DNA from: a virus
DNA length: 48,493 nucleotides
IMG/VR virus record: IMGVR_UViG_3300006736_000009
Location: 1 to 48,493 of that record
Reading direction: 5' to 3' (one strand)
Shown: piece after piece, positions 1 through 8,372 of the stretch
Layout of the letters: each line of letters begins with the position of its first letter
Numbering within the stretch: the stretch's first letter is position 1
Notes under the pieces: model-generated
What the model saw: only the letters and a program-made list of their open reading frames with translations
The model's database searches: none
What the model was told of the DNA's origin: nothing
Program-made: the position numbers and the translations under genes

Positions 1-368
1 ACACCTTCACCGTTTAAATGAGAACAAACAATTCTATGACCTGGCGTATTTTCTAAATTAGATCCATAGCGATTAGTATGACAGGCAGTAGAAAAACCTG
101 CTAATGAATCATCTGGATAACATTTATTCAATACATCTAAACTAGCATTTGTATTAGACACACCATCAGTAGCAGGGCTATCTCCTAGATCATTATTAAT
201 TCTAACTTCATAACAAGCCATTCCCCAATTTGCTGTTCCAGGACTAAGGTTAGCATTTCTAATAATGGGGTTAACTGGTACATCAAAACCAGCATTTGCG
301 GCTTTATAAGCATTAGAAGATAGATCAGCATCTTGTTTTGAACCACTTTTTAATGTCCATATTGCCAT
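1..368 (-). CDS. Virion-associated protein, 3' end cut by window edge
   Basis: An open frame starts at ATG 368-366 and runs off the left edge, giving the first 122 residues. It begins MAIWTLKSGS and is rich in Asn, Ser, Gly and Thr, with several Cys (in ACYEV, NKCYP, STACH and IVCSH) and no membrane segment. The start overlaps the stop of the LamG-like gene (TAATG), which ties it to the same transcript. Its place at the end of the tail module suggests a tail-tip, fibre or receptor-binding protein; I recognise no family. Confidence 0.6.
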   Translation of the reverse strand, partial: MAIWTLKSGSKQDADLSSNAYKAANAGFDVPVNPIIRNANLSPGTANWGMACYEVRINNDLGDSPATDGVSNTNASLDVLNKCYPDDSLAGFSTACHTNRYGSNLENTPGHRIVCSHLNGEG

Positions 369-1603
369 TATAAATCAACCTCTTCAAATCTATAATATAA
401 TAATAAATCTCGGCTATTTGGCATTAAAGTATTTATACTTTCAAAACTAGTTTTAGCCCCTTTTGATATTGCGAATTCATGTAATTCTCCCATAAATTGT
501 GAGTATAAAGTATTAGTAGTAGAAACTGAATCAATAGTTTCAGTAGTAGCATAAGATGTTGAGCCTTGTCCTATTTTACAATCTCCTGGAGACATATAAA
601 ATGTAGAAAAATCTCCTGTATGTATAGCGCTATTAAGTAAATTTCCATCTAAATAAATAGATATAGTACCTGTAATTATATTAAATGTGGCAGCTATATG
701 GTAAGTATTAAGTAAATAAGGTGCTTCTCTTTTAGTGGGTTGATATAGTGTAGTAGCTGAACCCACAGCATGAGTAGCAGCTGTTATTGTAACAGTTGCG
801 CTTGTTGAATCATTAGATATAGAAGATACAGTAGCTAAATAAGTAAAAGTTTGATCACTAATAGTGTATAGTTTTTGTCCAGGATAAAAATAATCACTTT
901 CTCTCAACAACCCATTAGCTAAAGTTAGACTTGTTGCTCCTTCACTAATAGCATTAACTGTAGCTTCTATTCTATCATATTCAATTATATCTGAATCTGT
1001 GGAGTATTTTTGATTAGTGATAGTGCCTTCTTTACTTTTACCAGAATGATTTTCTCTAGATGTTATAATAGCACCAGATCGCACTATTGTTTCAGTACTA
1101 TTTTTATCTTTAACAGATAAACAGATTTGGTATTCAGCTGGTTGATTTTGATTAGTAGTTGTTGTATTTTGTAAATATAATTCTACATTTTCATTCCAGA
1201 AAAGTGACATTTTATATCCATCATTACCACTTGCTGAAGCTAATCTATGAGTTTTACTTAAATAAGTATTAGATTGTGATGTGGGATTAAATGCTGTACC
1301 AGATCCCGCAATAGTTCTGACTTGAGGTAGAGATTTTTTAGTTAAATATTCTGAATCAACTCCAAAATTTCCTAAAGATGGAAGCGTATAAAAAGAATTA
1401 CCATTGCCATTAATATCATAGGGAGTGATAATAGTTTCAATAGTAAAAGAATCAGTAGCCCAAATACCATATGTTTGTGGATAAGAAAAATAATGACCTG
1501 TCCTTGTGCCCGTTTCACCTTGTCTATATTCTATTGCTAAATATCCATCACACATGACGGGGAATATTAGAGCTTTCTTTTCACCCACATATGTTTGATA
1601 CAT
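368..1603 (-). CDS. LamG/concanavalin-like tail adhesin
   Basis: This 411-residue protein is Ser/Thr/Asn-rich and mostly beta. In the C-terminal third the pattern YHIAATFNIITGTISIYLDG, followed about 50 residues later by GELHEFAISKG, is typical of LamG/concanavalin A-like jelly-roll domains that bind glycans or proteins. The N-terminal half (WATDSFTIETIITP) may begin the same split fold. I chose ATG 1603 rather than the upstream TTG 1609 because the TTG overlaps the previous gene's stop and GGGG lies before the ATG. Position after the tape measure and a distal tail protein supports a host-recognition role at the tail tip. No enzyme motif is visible. Confidence 0.6.
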   Translation of the reverse strand: MYQTYVGEKKALIFPVMCDGYLAIEYRQGETGTRTGHYFSYPQTYGIWATDSFTIETIITPYDINGNGNSFYTLPSLGNFGVDSEYLTKKSLPQVRTIAGSGTAFNPTSQSNTYLSKTHRLASASGNDGYKMSLFWNENVELYLQNTTTTNQNQPAEYQICLSVKDKNSTETIVRSGAIITSRENHSGKSKEGTITNQKYSTDSDIIEYDRIEATVNAISEGATSLTLANGLLRESDYFYPGQKLYTISDQTFTYLATVSSISNDSTSATVTITAATHAVGSATTLYQPTKREAPYLLNTYHIAATFNIITGTISIYLDGNLLNSAIHTGDFSTFYMSPGDCKIGQGSTSYATTETIDSVSTTNTLYSQFMGELHEFAISKGAKTSFESINTLMPNSRDLLLYYRFEEVDL

Positions 1604-1605
1604 AA

Positions 1606-2433
1606 TCAAACCCCTATTTGTGCTATTTCAAAATCTAACGAAAAATCAACCCAAGGTTGTCCACCAACAAAAGTAGTATTAAAATTTCTAATAAAACCCT
1701 TAAGTCCTGAAATGTCTACTCCTGGTGACCAAATTTCATCGTTTCTCACACATTCATATTCACTTGTATAAGCACTATCACTACAAGTTCCTTCTACAAA
1801 AGGCTCAGGAAATTTACTAGCTTTAAAAGTAACATGTACTCCTTCACCATCTAATTTACCTTTTTGCCCTTTATCTCTTACATAGTAATTAAAAGGTATT
1901 GTTGGTAAGTCATCCATTTCTGTAGATTCAGCCGCCGCAAGTGTGCTTAAAGCGGAATAATACTGATAATCTTTTCCTACTCTTGATGGTATTAAAATTA
2001 TTAAATTATTTAAACTTTGATGGTGTTGAAATGTAGAAGAATCAACGTATGAATGTATTAATTGAGCAATTTCAAATGAAGTCATTTTAACTGAAACCAT
2101 TTTTTGATCTACTGCTTCAGGTATACCCCCAGTCTTTGGAAATTCCTCATCTTTAAATTTCTTTGTAATAAACTGTTCCGTTATAATACCACTAATATTT
2201 ACTGTTTTACTAGCCATTCCTAGATCCATAGCCATTGTTAGAGATTCACCCGTTGCCATTCCAGACATAGGAATAGGAAAAGACGGTATAGTTCTACTAG
2301 TTGTAATAGATATATTTTCTGCTTTTAATCCTACCCTATTAACATTTATACTTCCACCTAAATCGCCTCTAGCTTTTAATTCTAATAATACTGTATGTTC
2401 TCCGCCGTCTATTATATTACTTGCACTTGTCAT
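1606..2433 (-). CDS. Distal tail or tail-tip protein (hypothetical)
   Basis: The 275-residue protein has a GGTGATTAA site just before its ATG. It follows the tape measure gene by four bases, the usual place of a distal tail or hub protein. It is mixed beta/alpha with no transmembrane segment. A cysteine pair around residues 217-228 (GTCSDSAYTSEYEC, then a Trp) resembles a small disulfide hairpin that I know from marine phage structural proteins. It ends in a strand-rich stretch (PWVDFSLDFEIAQIG) like that of tail-tube-fold proteins. The distal tail assignment comes from position and composition, not from a recognised family. Confidence 0.45.
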   Translation of the reverse strand: MTSASNIIDGGEHTVLLELKARGDLGGSINVNRVGLKAENISITTSRTIPSFPIPMSGMATGESLTMAMDLGMASKTVNISGIITEQFITKKFKDEEFPKTGGIPEAVDQKMVSVKMTSFEIAQLIHSYVDSSTFQHHQSLNNLIILIPSRVGKDYQYYSALSTLAAAESTEMDDLPTIPFNYYVRDKGQKGKLDGEGVHVTFKASKFPEPFVEGTCSDSAYTSEYECVRNDEIWSPGVDISGLKGFIRNFNTTFVGGQPWVDFSLDFEIAQIGV

Positions 2434-2437
2434 TTAA

Positions 2438-4297
2438 TCACCTATGTACTGTTGAAGAAGAAGTAGTGCGGTTAATTTCTTGACTAACTAACCTTCCTAC
2501 TTTTCTTGCTATATCTCTTAATTCGGTATCTGATGCACCTACTCTTCCTTGAACATTAACTGTTATATTATTACCCATCATTTTTCTAGTATTAGCGTTA
2601 TTATGAACTCTAGCACCTGCTGGTAATGTTACTAATTCTGGCCCTTCTTCTCCTACTAAATATTTACCTGTTTTAAATACAGATCCACCTTTAGCATAAC
2701 CACCAGTCACATTACCAGCCCTACCAAGTAAACCTGCTGCCAGTGCTATACCTGCCATAGCTATACCAGCAGTTAGGAAACTCATTCCACTAGCAATTAC
2801 AGCAATACCGATAAGTAAAGCGCCTCCAATTAATATCACTTTAGACATAAATTTTATCAAATGACCAAATCCAAGTCTAATAAGAAGCCATATTTTTGTC
2901 AAGGGCGACTCATCCCCATTCCATATTTCTTTTATTTTAGTCCACGTTTCACCAAAGAAGGATATAATTAATCCCCATGCTATAGTTAAAAGACCCATGA
3001 GAATAAACCCTAAAGTACCAGCGGCTATTCTAAGAAAACCTGTAGCTAATAATAAAAGACCATTTAAAAATTCACCATCTTTAAATATTATTTGAATACC
3101 ATCCCATATATCAACAATACCCTTCCATACCATTTCTAACAAAGGATATAAAGCATTTTCCCATATAAATATAAATTGATGCCAATTTTCTTTAATACCC
3201 TCTATCATTCCAGATTGGCGTATTGCCCATACTACCAAAGCTAAAACAGCAATAAATAATAAAACTTTACCAATAACCACCATTACTTTTTTCCAACCAT
3301 CAAAGAAATTCTTAATACCTTTCTTAAAGTTTTCTTTATTAAAAATACTAGATAAATTTTCCTTTACATTTTTAAGCTGAAAACCGTAATATTGTTTCAT
3401 AAAACCTTTTTCAGGATCCATATTTTTATAAAATTTAAGCATCTGCTTTTGTCCTTTTGCGGTATCTGCAAATCCTGCCGCCCGCATTTTAAATGCTCCG
3501 CCTTTTTGATCTAACATAGCTTGCATATTTTTATAAGCGTTAGGTTTACGACCCCGCCGATGGCGTGGACGGCCTTTCTCGCGCCGCTTGGAATGAACCT
3601 CAGCCATATATCGTTCAATTCCACCACCAGCCAGACGCTTTCGGCCTAATCCAGTAAGACTCCCCCAAGGAATTTTTTTACCTTCAGTATCTTTGAATTG
3701 AGAGGGTATTTTAAGAGATGTTTTTTTAAATAATTTACCACTGTCACGTCTTAGTTTAAAACTTTTTTTATTTATATTAAATAAGTTAGTTTCTTCTTGC
3801 GCCAATTTTCTATTTAATAATAAAGACAATTTTTGAATACCTAGCCTTTCTCCAAAAAATTTAGTATATGATTGATAATCTTTCATTTGAGTAAAATTTT
3901 CATCTGCATTACCAGCTTCAGCTTTTGCTAACTGCTCTAAAGAAGAGGTAAGTCTTTTCACCCTATCATCCATCTCACCAACAGTTTCCATCATTTCTGT
4001 TTGTTTCTTTATAGCTTCAGCAGATCTTTCATTCATCATAAATATAGCTAAACCTACTCCTCTAAATTTATTTTGTAATGACCAAAAACCAGGTAAAACA
4101 CCAGATACCATCCTGCTCATAAATCCCCAAAGGGTTGATCTTTTAGATAATTCACCATAAGAAGTAATCATATTTCCTAATGAACTATTTACTTTCTCAG
4201 TAGCTTCTTGAACGCCTATATAATCATTCTTACTTTCTCTTATGGATTTAGTAAAAGTTTTAAACAGTTCTAAATCTTTAGCATCCATATCAGTCAT
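2438..4297 (-). CDS. Tape measure protein (short)
   Basis: The product is 619 residues from ATG 4297; a GTG at 4309 abuts the upstream stop, but GGTGTTAAT precedes the ATG at the usual distance. An N-terminal helical region is followed by hydrophobic segments near residues 338-358, 412-450 and 484-526. The C-terminal motif GGSVFKTGKYLVGEEGPE and the following LPAGARVHNN are hallmarks of tape measure proteins. Tape measures set tail length and form a channel in the host membrane during DNA entry. The length implies a fairly short tail of roughly 90 nm if about 1.5 angstroms per residue holds. A very basic patch (residues 236-252) lies in a GC-rich island. Confidence 0.85.
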   Translation of the reverse strand: MTDMDAKDLELFKTFTKSIRESKNDYIGVQEATEKVNSSLGNMITSYGELSKRSTLWGFMSRMVSGVLPGFWSLQNKFRGVGLAIFMMNERSAEAIKKQTEMMETVGEMDDRVKRLTSSLEQLAKAEAGNADENFTQMKDYQSYTKFFGERLGIQKLSLLLNRKLAQEETNLFNINKKSFKLRRDSGKLFKKTSLKIPSQFKDTEGKKIPWGSLTGLGRKRLAGGGIERYMAEVHSKRREKGRPRHRRGRKPNAYKNMQAMLDQKGGAFKMRAAGFADTAKGQKQMLKFYKNMDPEKGFMKQYYGFQLKNVKENLSSIFNKENFKKGIKNFFDGWKKVMVVIGKVLLFIAVLALVVWAIRQSGMIEGIKENWHQFIFIWENALYPLLEMVWKGIVDIWDGIQIIFKDGEFLNGLLLLATGFLRIAAGTLGFILMGLLTIAWGLIISFFGETWTKIKEIWNGDESPLTKIWLLIRLGFGHLIKFMSKVILIGGALLIGIAVIASGMSFLTAGIAMAGIALAAGLLGRAGNVTGGYAKGGSVFKTGKYLVGEEGPELVTLPAGARVHNNANTRKMMGNNITVNVQGRVGASDTELRDIARKVGRLVSQEINRTTSSSTVHR

Positions 4298-4309
4298 ATT
4301 AACACCCAC

Positions 4310-4893
4310 TTAATGTTTAATTTTTCTAGTTTCTTTTTCTATCATTTCTGCTTTGTAGCCTTCTATTTCTGTGTGTATTAAAAATAAATCTCTAAATAAA
4401 CTAATTGGTAATTCATATAATTCTAAGGGGCTTACTCCTAATCCTTTTGATAAAGCATAAATCATCATACGAGAGGCAATTTCAGGAGAATTACATATCC
4501 CCCTTCTAACTGCCCCTCTGATTAGTTTTTTCGTTCTTCACCACCCTCATCCATTAAATCAAAAGGATTAGGTAGTATTTCTTTAATTTGATTCCCTACA
4601 TAGGGATTGAGTCTGAGTAAATCAATTGTAGACAGATTAGGTTCTGTTTTCTCTACAAATGTTTCAAATAAATATCTATATAATTCAGACAAATTTAATT
4701 TAACATCTTGTGTTCCACTATTCATGTTTAAATCAAATACTTTTGTCTGAGCTTGTTCAATCTCAAAGAAAGTGGGTTCTTTTACCCATACCTTTAGGTA
4801 TTCCTCGGCATTGGGTTCTATCTGAATCCAATGACACATGCTTTCTTTGTTTGCAAATAACTTGTTTTTATCTTGTACTAATTTTTTCTCCAT
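4310..4893 (-). CDS. Tail assembly chaperone, -1 frameshift (gpGT-like) form
   Basis: Shifting to -1 at A AAA AAC continues for 71 codons to the TAA at 4312-4310, giving a product of about 194 residues. The extension starts LIRGAVRRGICNSPEIA, contains LSKGLGVSPLELYELPISLF and ends ETRKIKH. It has no start codon or ribosome site of its own, and it fills the whole gap between the chaperone stop and the tape measure start, which argues that it is translated by frameshifting. In lambda the analogous gpG/gpGT ratio is essential for tail assembly. Confidence 0.8.
4472..4531 (-). promoter_or_regulatory. Programmed -1 frameshift signal
   Basis: The minus strand has the canonical heptamer A AAA AAC (4531-4525) in the correct zero-frame phase, followed at once by the TAA stop. 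Five bases after it a possible stem begins: AGAGG (4519-4515) can pair with CCTCT (4476-4472), enclosing a weaker inner pairing of AGGGGGA with TCTCCT. The stem was paired by eye and its stability was not computed. Confidence 0.75.
4522..4893 (-). CDS. Tail assembly chaperone, short (gpG-like) form
   Basis: This 123-residue acidic protein contains VWVKEPTFFEIEQAQ (about residues 35-49), a pattern common in siphovirus tail assembly chaperones, which bind the tape measure before tube polymerisation. A GGTGAAATTAA site precedes the ATG. Its position between the tail tube and tape measure genes is the textbook place. The frame ends in CGA AAA AAC TAA, a slippery sequence directly before the stop, so a fraction of ribosomes should shift to the -1 frame and make the longer form. 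Confidence 0.8.
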   Translation of the reverse strand: MEKKLVQDKNKLFANKESMCHWIQIEPNAEEYLKVWVKEPTFFEIEQAQTKVFDLNMNSGTQDVKLNLSELYRYLFETFVEKTEPNLSTIDLLRLNPYVGNQIKEILPNPFDLMDEGGEERKN

Positions 4894-4943
4894 TTAATTT
4901 CACCCTCATATTTACCAACTTACCTTGGGGCCATTATTCATAA

Positions 4944-5180
4944 TCACTTTATCATAAAGTATCCAGCTACTAAAATGCCTATTAAACAAAATACATAATT
5001 TTTATGTTTTTGCACTAGTGCTATTAACTTATCATATTTACCATCTTCTAATAATCCTAAATCTTCTAAAACATCTGCTACTTCATCAGCATTTTCTATA
5101 ACTTTATCTACTACTTCTGTAACCTTTTCTGTTGTTTCGTCTATAATATCATCTTCTGTTACTTCTATTTCTTCTGTCAT
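4944..5180 (-). CDS. Small acidic protein with C-terminal membrane anchor
   Basis: The product is 78 residues from ATG 5180; GGTGATTGAA precedes it, so the GTG at 5189 is less likely. The first 45 residues are very acidic (EEIEVTEDDIID, then amphipathic helix). The last 20 (YVFCLIGILVAGYFMIK) form one hydrophobic helix near the C-terminus, as in tail-anchored proteins. It lies between the tail tube and chaperone genes. It could be a minor membrane-active tail protein or an unrelated accessory gene; I do not recognise it. Confidence 0.6.
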   Translation of the reverse strand: MTEEIEVTEDDIIDETTEKVTEVVDKVIENADEVADVLEDLGLLEDGKYDKLIALVQKHKNYVFCLIGILVAGYFMIK

Positions 5181-5181
5181 T

Positions 5182-5274
5182 TCAATCACCCTTTACTTTC
5201 TTTTTCTTTATAACCTTAGTTTTTTTAACTACAGGTTCTGGTACTGTGCTTCTATCTGATTTTGTTTTTCTCAT
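5182..5274 (-). CDS. 30-residue Lys-rich peptide
   Basis: ATG at 5274 is preceded by GTGATTAAA and followed by 30 codons to TGA. The peptide begins MRKTKSDRST and is very basic at the C-terminus (KKTKVIKKKKVKG). It fills the 90-base gap between the tail tube gene and the small anchored protein, and its stop lies just before the next start, as expected for translational coupling. The function is unknown. Being so short, it could be chance, but the ribosome site and tight packing favour a real gene. Confidence 0.5.
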   Translation of the reverse strand: MRKTKSDRSTVPEPVVKKTKVIKKKKVKGD

Positions 5275-5279
5275 TTTAA

Positions 5280-7550
5280 TCACTGTATAATCCAATGTGT
5301 CTTAAGTTCTGCTTTTACTAATTCTAATGGTTGAATTGTCCATTCAACTACTATTGGCCCCTTATCTTCTGGCAAAGGCCATGTATTATTTGTTACCATA
5401 AAATTCTTAAAGTGTAGTTTAATGTATTCTTCATTGTCTTTTGTAAATTCTAATTCAATTTGATTTGCTGTAGATTCATCAGCAGTTTCATTTAACAACT
5501 CATTAAAGATTTTATTATCTGTAACTAAACCAGTAAATGAGATCTCGTATGTGCGTTGTGAAGGGATAGCGTGTTTGTGCTTTTTATTCACACCAATAAA
5601 TCTTTTATCAGTTACTGTATTATTAATTGTAAGATTAACATTCTGTATTCTAATATATTCTGTATTCCAGATTTTAATAGATCCTTCGCTGAAGAAGAAA
5701 GGTGTTAAGAATTCTTGTTGTTTGCCAAACCCTGCGTTAGTATCTTGATTCCCTGCGGGTGCTCCAAAATTAACAAATTCGTTTTCATCATATTCATTTC
5801 TCATAATATGATAATTGGCACCTGGTTCTACTAATGCTTTAGTTGATAAATCAACACTCATTGTTAATTCCATATTTTCATCAGCTGTTAGTGTGAGTGT
5901 ATTAACTTGATTACCTGTAACAATTCTAGCCATTTTTATTTCTTCAGCTGAATCAGTCATTGATGCACTACCTAATTCTGTGCCTTTTTGATATGCAAAT
6001 TCTAATGCAAAAGATGGTAATGTTTGAGTGTTTGATTCGTCTAATGTATAAACTATTCCATCTGTAATTGCTCCACTTGTAATTGTGGGGTGGTCTATTT
6101 TTACATAATTAGTATGAGATGCTGACGGCGCATAATCAAGCAAAGGCGGGCAAAATGTAGTCGTACCATCAATAACTCTATGGAAAAATGGGCCTTGATC
6201 GGAAGCATCACCTTCTGATGTATTGAAATAAAAATCATCATGAGTAGCAGCCGCACTTCCTGATGAAGTATAAAAATTAGTAGGGGTTTGTGTAGTTTCT
6301 GTTGGCCCAGTAATATTAGTACAAGCACCTAAAGCATAATAAAGCCAAGCTCCATGATTTGCATTTAATGATAAATTAACACCGCTAACTGTGTGTGCTC
6401 CTTTATATTGATATGTCCAATTACGAGAACCTGCTAATGCTAGATTAAGTTGTTTCATTTCAATATCAACTGATGGTGGTGAAATTGATGTAACTAAACC
6501 TAACCAATTATCTGATAACAAAGATGTAGAACCAGAACCTAATACTGCTGTAAATGTGGCGTTTGTTGTACCTGCAGTTACATTCGCAATAGCAGGAGCA
6601 GATCCATAGCCGCCACCGGCATTTGTGATTGAGGTGCCGCTAATTTCTCCACCATTTACCATTTTAACTATTGTTAAAGGTGGTGTGCTTGCTTGACCGG
6701 AATCAGTGACATGACCGCCAACATCATTAGTGACAGTAATAACTGTTCCTGAAGCATTAGCAGTAATGCCCGTTTGAGCACTAATTATAAGTGCTAATTT
6801 AGTAGCTATTGTTTCGGCCCCATCACTACTATTAATAGTAGTTACTTCAACATCAGTAGGAGAACCAATACCATGAGAAGGAACTGTCGCACCTGCATCG
6901 TCAATATCAAACCAAAAAACTAAACTTAGTGGTGTTCCACCTGCAGTATAAAGTGATAACCATTTTCCATCATAATTAGTACCTGTTTCAGCAGTACAAG
7001 TTATTTCGTATTTTTCAGCACTTAATTGATAAGTTCCTGTTGCGGCAACGCTCGGTGAACCACCACTGAATGATAATGCTTGTGATGCAGCATAAGGAAT
7101 TGCTGCTCCATCGTTAGTTACTGTAATTGAACTTACTAAATTACCAGAACCAGCAAGAGGTATTCCTGGAATTGGAGCGCCAAAGCCTCTAATAATAAAG
7201 TAATCATCTGCATCAGCTAAAGTACCTATATCAGCTTGAGCAGCTTCAACGTAAAAAGAATCAGAATCATTATATTTAACTACATAAGAAGCAACATAAA
7301 CACCAACTTGATAAATATCTAAAGTGCAACCTTGATAAATATCTGGTATTAAAGCACTATACGCAGTAATCATATTAGCATGAAGCTGTATTTTTACTAA
7401 ATTTCCATTCGCGTCTGCAGTGAAACCACTGCTTGTTGACCCCCTATATTGATCTGACGAGGCATTATATTGACTCGTAAACCTTAAATCCCCTTCTGGT
7501 ATAAAAGTGACACTCGTGCCACTTCCTAACCATGTATCTGTTCTTACCAT
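5280..7550 (-). CDS. Major tail tube protein with large inserted domains
   Basis: This 756-residue protein has GGTGA eight bases before its ATG. The C-terminal region (about 600-756) has strands and a closing PIVVEWTIQPLEL typical of tail tube proteins, and it lies directly upstream of the tail chaperone. It is far longer than usual tube proteins (150-400 residues). The excess includes a beta-rich module around 190-290 (SLYTAGG, DGAETIATKLALIISAQTG, TVITVTND) and an ITNAGGGYGSAPAIANV motif near 308-324. I know both from surface-exposed phage structural proteins. The inserted domains probably decorate the tail surface. Calling the whole protein the tube subunit is moderately secure. Confidence 0.65.
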   Translation of the reverse strand: MVRTDTWLGSGTSVTFIPEGDLRFTSQYNASSDQYRGSTSSGFTADANGNLVKIQLHANMITAYSALIPDIYQGCTLDIYQVGVYVASYVVKYNDSDSFYVEAAQADIGTLADADDYFIIRGFGAPIPGIPLAGSGNLVSSITVTNDGAAIPYAASQALSFSGGSPSVAATGTYQLSAEKYEITCTAETGTNYDGKWLSLYTAGGTPLSLVFWFDIDDAGATVPSHGIGSPTDVEVTTINSSDGAETIATKLALIISAQTGITANASGTVITVTNDVGGHVTDSGQASTPPLTIVKMVNGGEISGTSITNAGGGYGSAPAIANVTAGTTNATFTAVLGSGSTSLLSDNWLGLVTSISPPSVDIEMKQLNLALAGSRNWTYQYKGAHTVSGVNLSLNANHGAWLYYALGACTNITGPTETTQTPTNFYTSSGSAAATHDDFYFNTSEGDASDQGPFFHRVIDGTTTFCPPLLDYAPSASHTNYVKIDHPTITSGAITDGIVYTLDESNTQTLPSFALEFAYQKGTELGSASMTDSAEEIKMARIVTGNQVNTLTLTADENMELTMSVDLSTKALVEPGANYHIMRNEYDENEFVNFGAPAGNQDTNAGFGKQQEFLTPFFFSEGSIKIWNTEYIRIQNVNLTINNTVTDKRFIGVNKKHKHAIPSQRTYEISFTGLVTDNKIFNELLNETADESTANQIELEFTKDNEEYIKLHFKNFMVTNNTWPLPEDKGPIVVEWTIQPLELVKAELKTHWIIQ

Positions 7551-7568
7551 TTTTTTTCACCTTTTTAC

Positions 7569-8168
7569 TTACAATGTTATTGCGAAATTCTTTATTTCTA
7601 AATTTACCTTATACCCAAAAATCTTATTTTTCTTATCGTTGCTATCCGTTCTATTACCTAAATGTATTTGATCAAATTTTCTTGAATCTGATCCCACCGT
7701 TACTGTTGCGCCCTTTCTGTTCTGTTCTATAGTACGTCTCAATACCTTATAAATGCTTTCCAATCTATCTAATCCAAATGAAGTATCATCCAAAGTAATT
7801 TGTTGTATAGCCCCACTTTGCGCTGCATAATATTTTCTATTATCGTGTTTTGTCTTAATATTTATACTAAAAGTATAATTTTCATCCCTAACTGACCAAT
7901 CTAATGTTGGGTATGTTAAATTTTGACCCATTTCCATTACTATAATCACATCATTAGTAGTTGCTAAATTGCTAGCATGTGTTCCATCACCCTCTACTCT
8001 TTTACTTAAATCAAATCTTTGTGCTTTATTAGGCACTAAGTTTCTTACATCAATAATGATTGGATGAATACTATGTTTATACGTTATATCACCAGCAGTT
8101 AATAATGCCGCAGCATGAGTATCCCAATTGTTTTCTAATAAATTAACAATATAACTTACTTCATCCAT
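7569..8168 (-). CDS. Tail completion/terminator-like protein
   Basis: The product is 199 residues, MDEVSYIVNLLENNW onward. An initial helix is followed by alternating strands, and a helix (LDRLESIYKVLRRTIEQNRKG) precedes a last beta section ending VNLEIKNFAITL. The size and the order connector, this gene, tail tube match the tail terminator or tail-to-head joining protein of siphoviruses and myoviruses. The start overlaps the upstream gene by 13 bases. No direct family signature was recognised, so the call rests mostly on synteny. Confidence 0.5.
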   Translation of the reverse strand: MDEVSYIVNLLENNWDTHAAALLTAGDITYKHSIHPIIIDVRNLVPNKAQRFDLSKRVEGDGTHASNLATTNDVIIVMEMGQNLTYPTLDWSVRDENYTFSINIKTKHDNRKYYAAQSGAIQQITLDDTSFGLDRLESIYKVLRRTIEQNRKGATVTVGSDSRKFDQIHLGNRTDSNDKKNKIFGYKVNLEIKNFAITL

Positions 8169-8371
8169 GATGCAACCCCCATCAATAATTTAATAGCTTT
8201 CTTACGTGATTTTCGTGTTAATAATTCTAAGATAGATTTATTAATAGAATCCTCATCCATATCTTTAGTATAAAAACCAATAGCATATAAGCCTTCTTTT
8301 AATTCAAGATACTTTTGCAATTCGTGAGCTAAATCACTTTCTATTATATCTAATTCGTTTTCAATATCCAT
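8156..8371 (-). CDS. Small helical head-tail joining candidate
   Basis: A 71-residue acidic N-terminal and basic C-terminal helical protein (MDIENELDIIESDLAHEL onward, ending RKSRKKAIKLLMGVASWMK). It sits between the connector and the tail terminator-like gene. I prefer ATG 8371 to the in-frame ATG 8383, because the latter overlaps the upstream stop and has no visible ribosome site; this is uncertain. The function is unknown; head-completion factors of this size occur at this position. Confidence 0.5.
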   Translation of the reverse strand: MDIENELDIIESDLAHELQKYLELKEGLYAIGFYTKDMDEDSINKSILELLTRKSRKKAIKLLMGVASWMK

Positions 8372-8372
8372 A

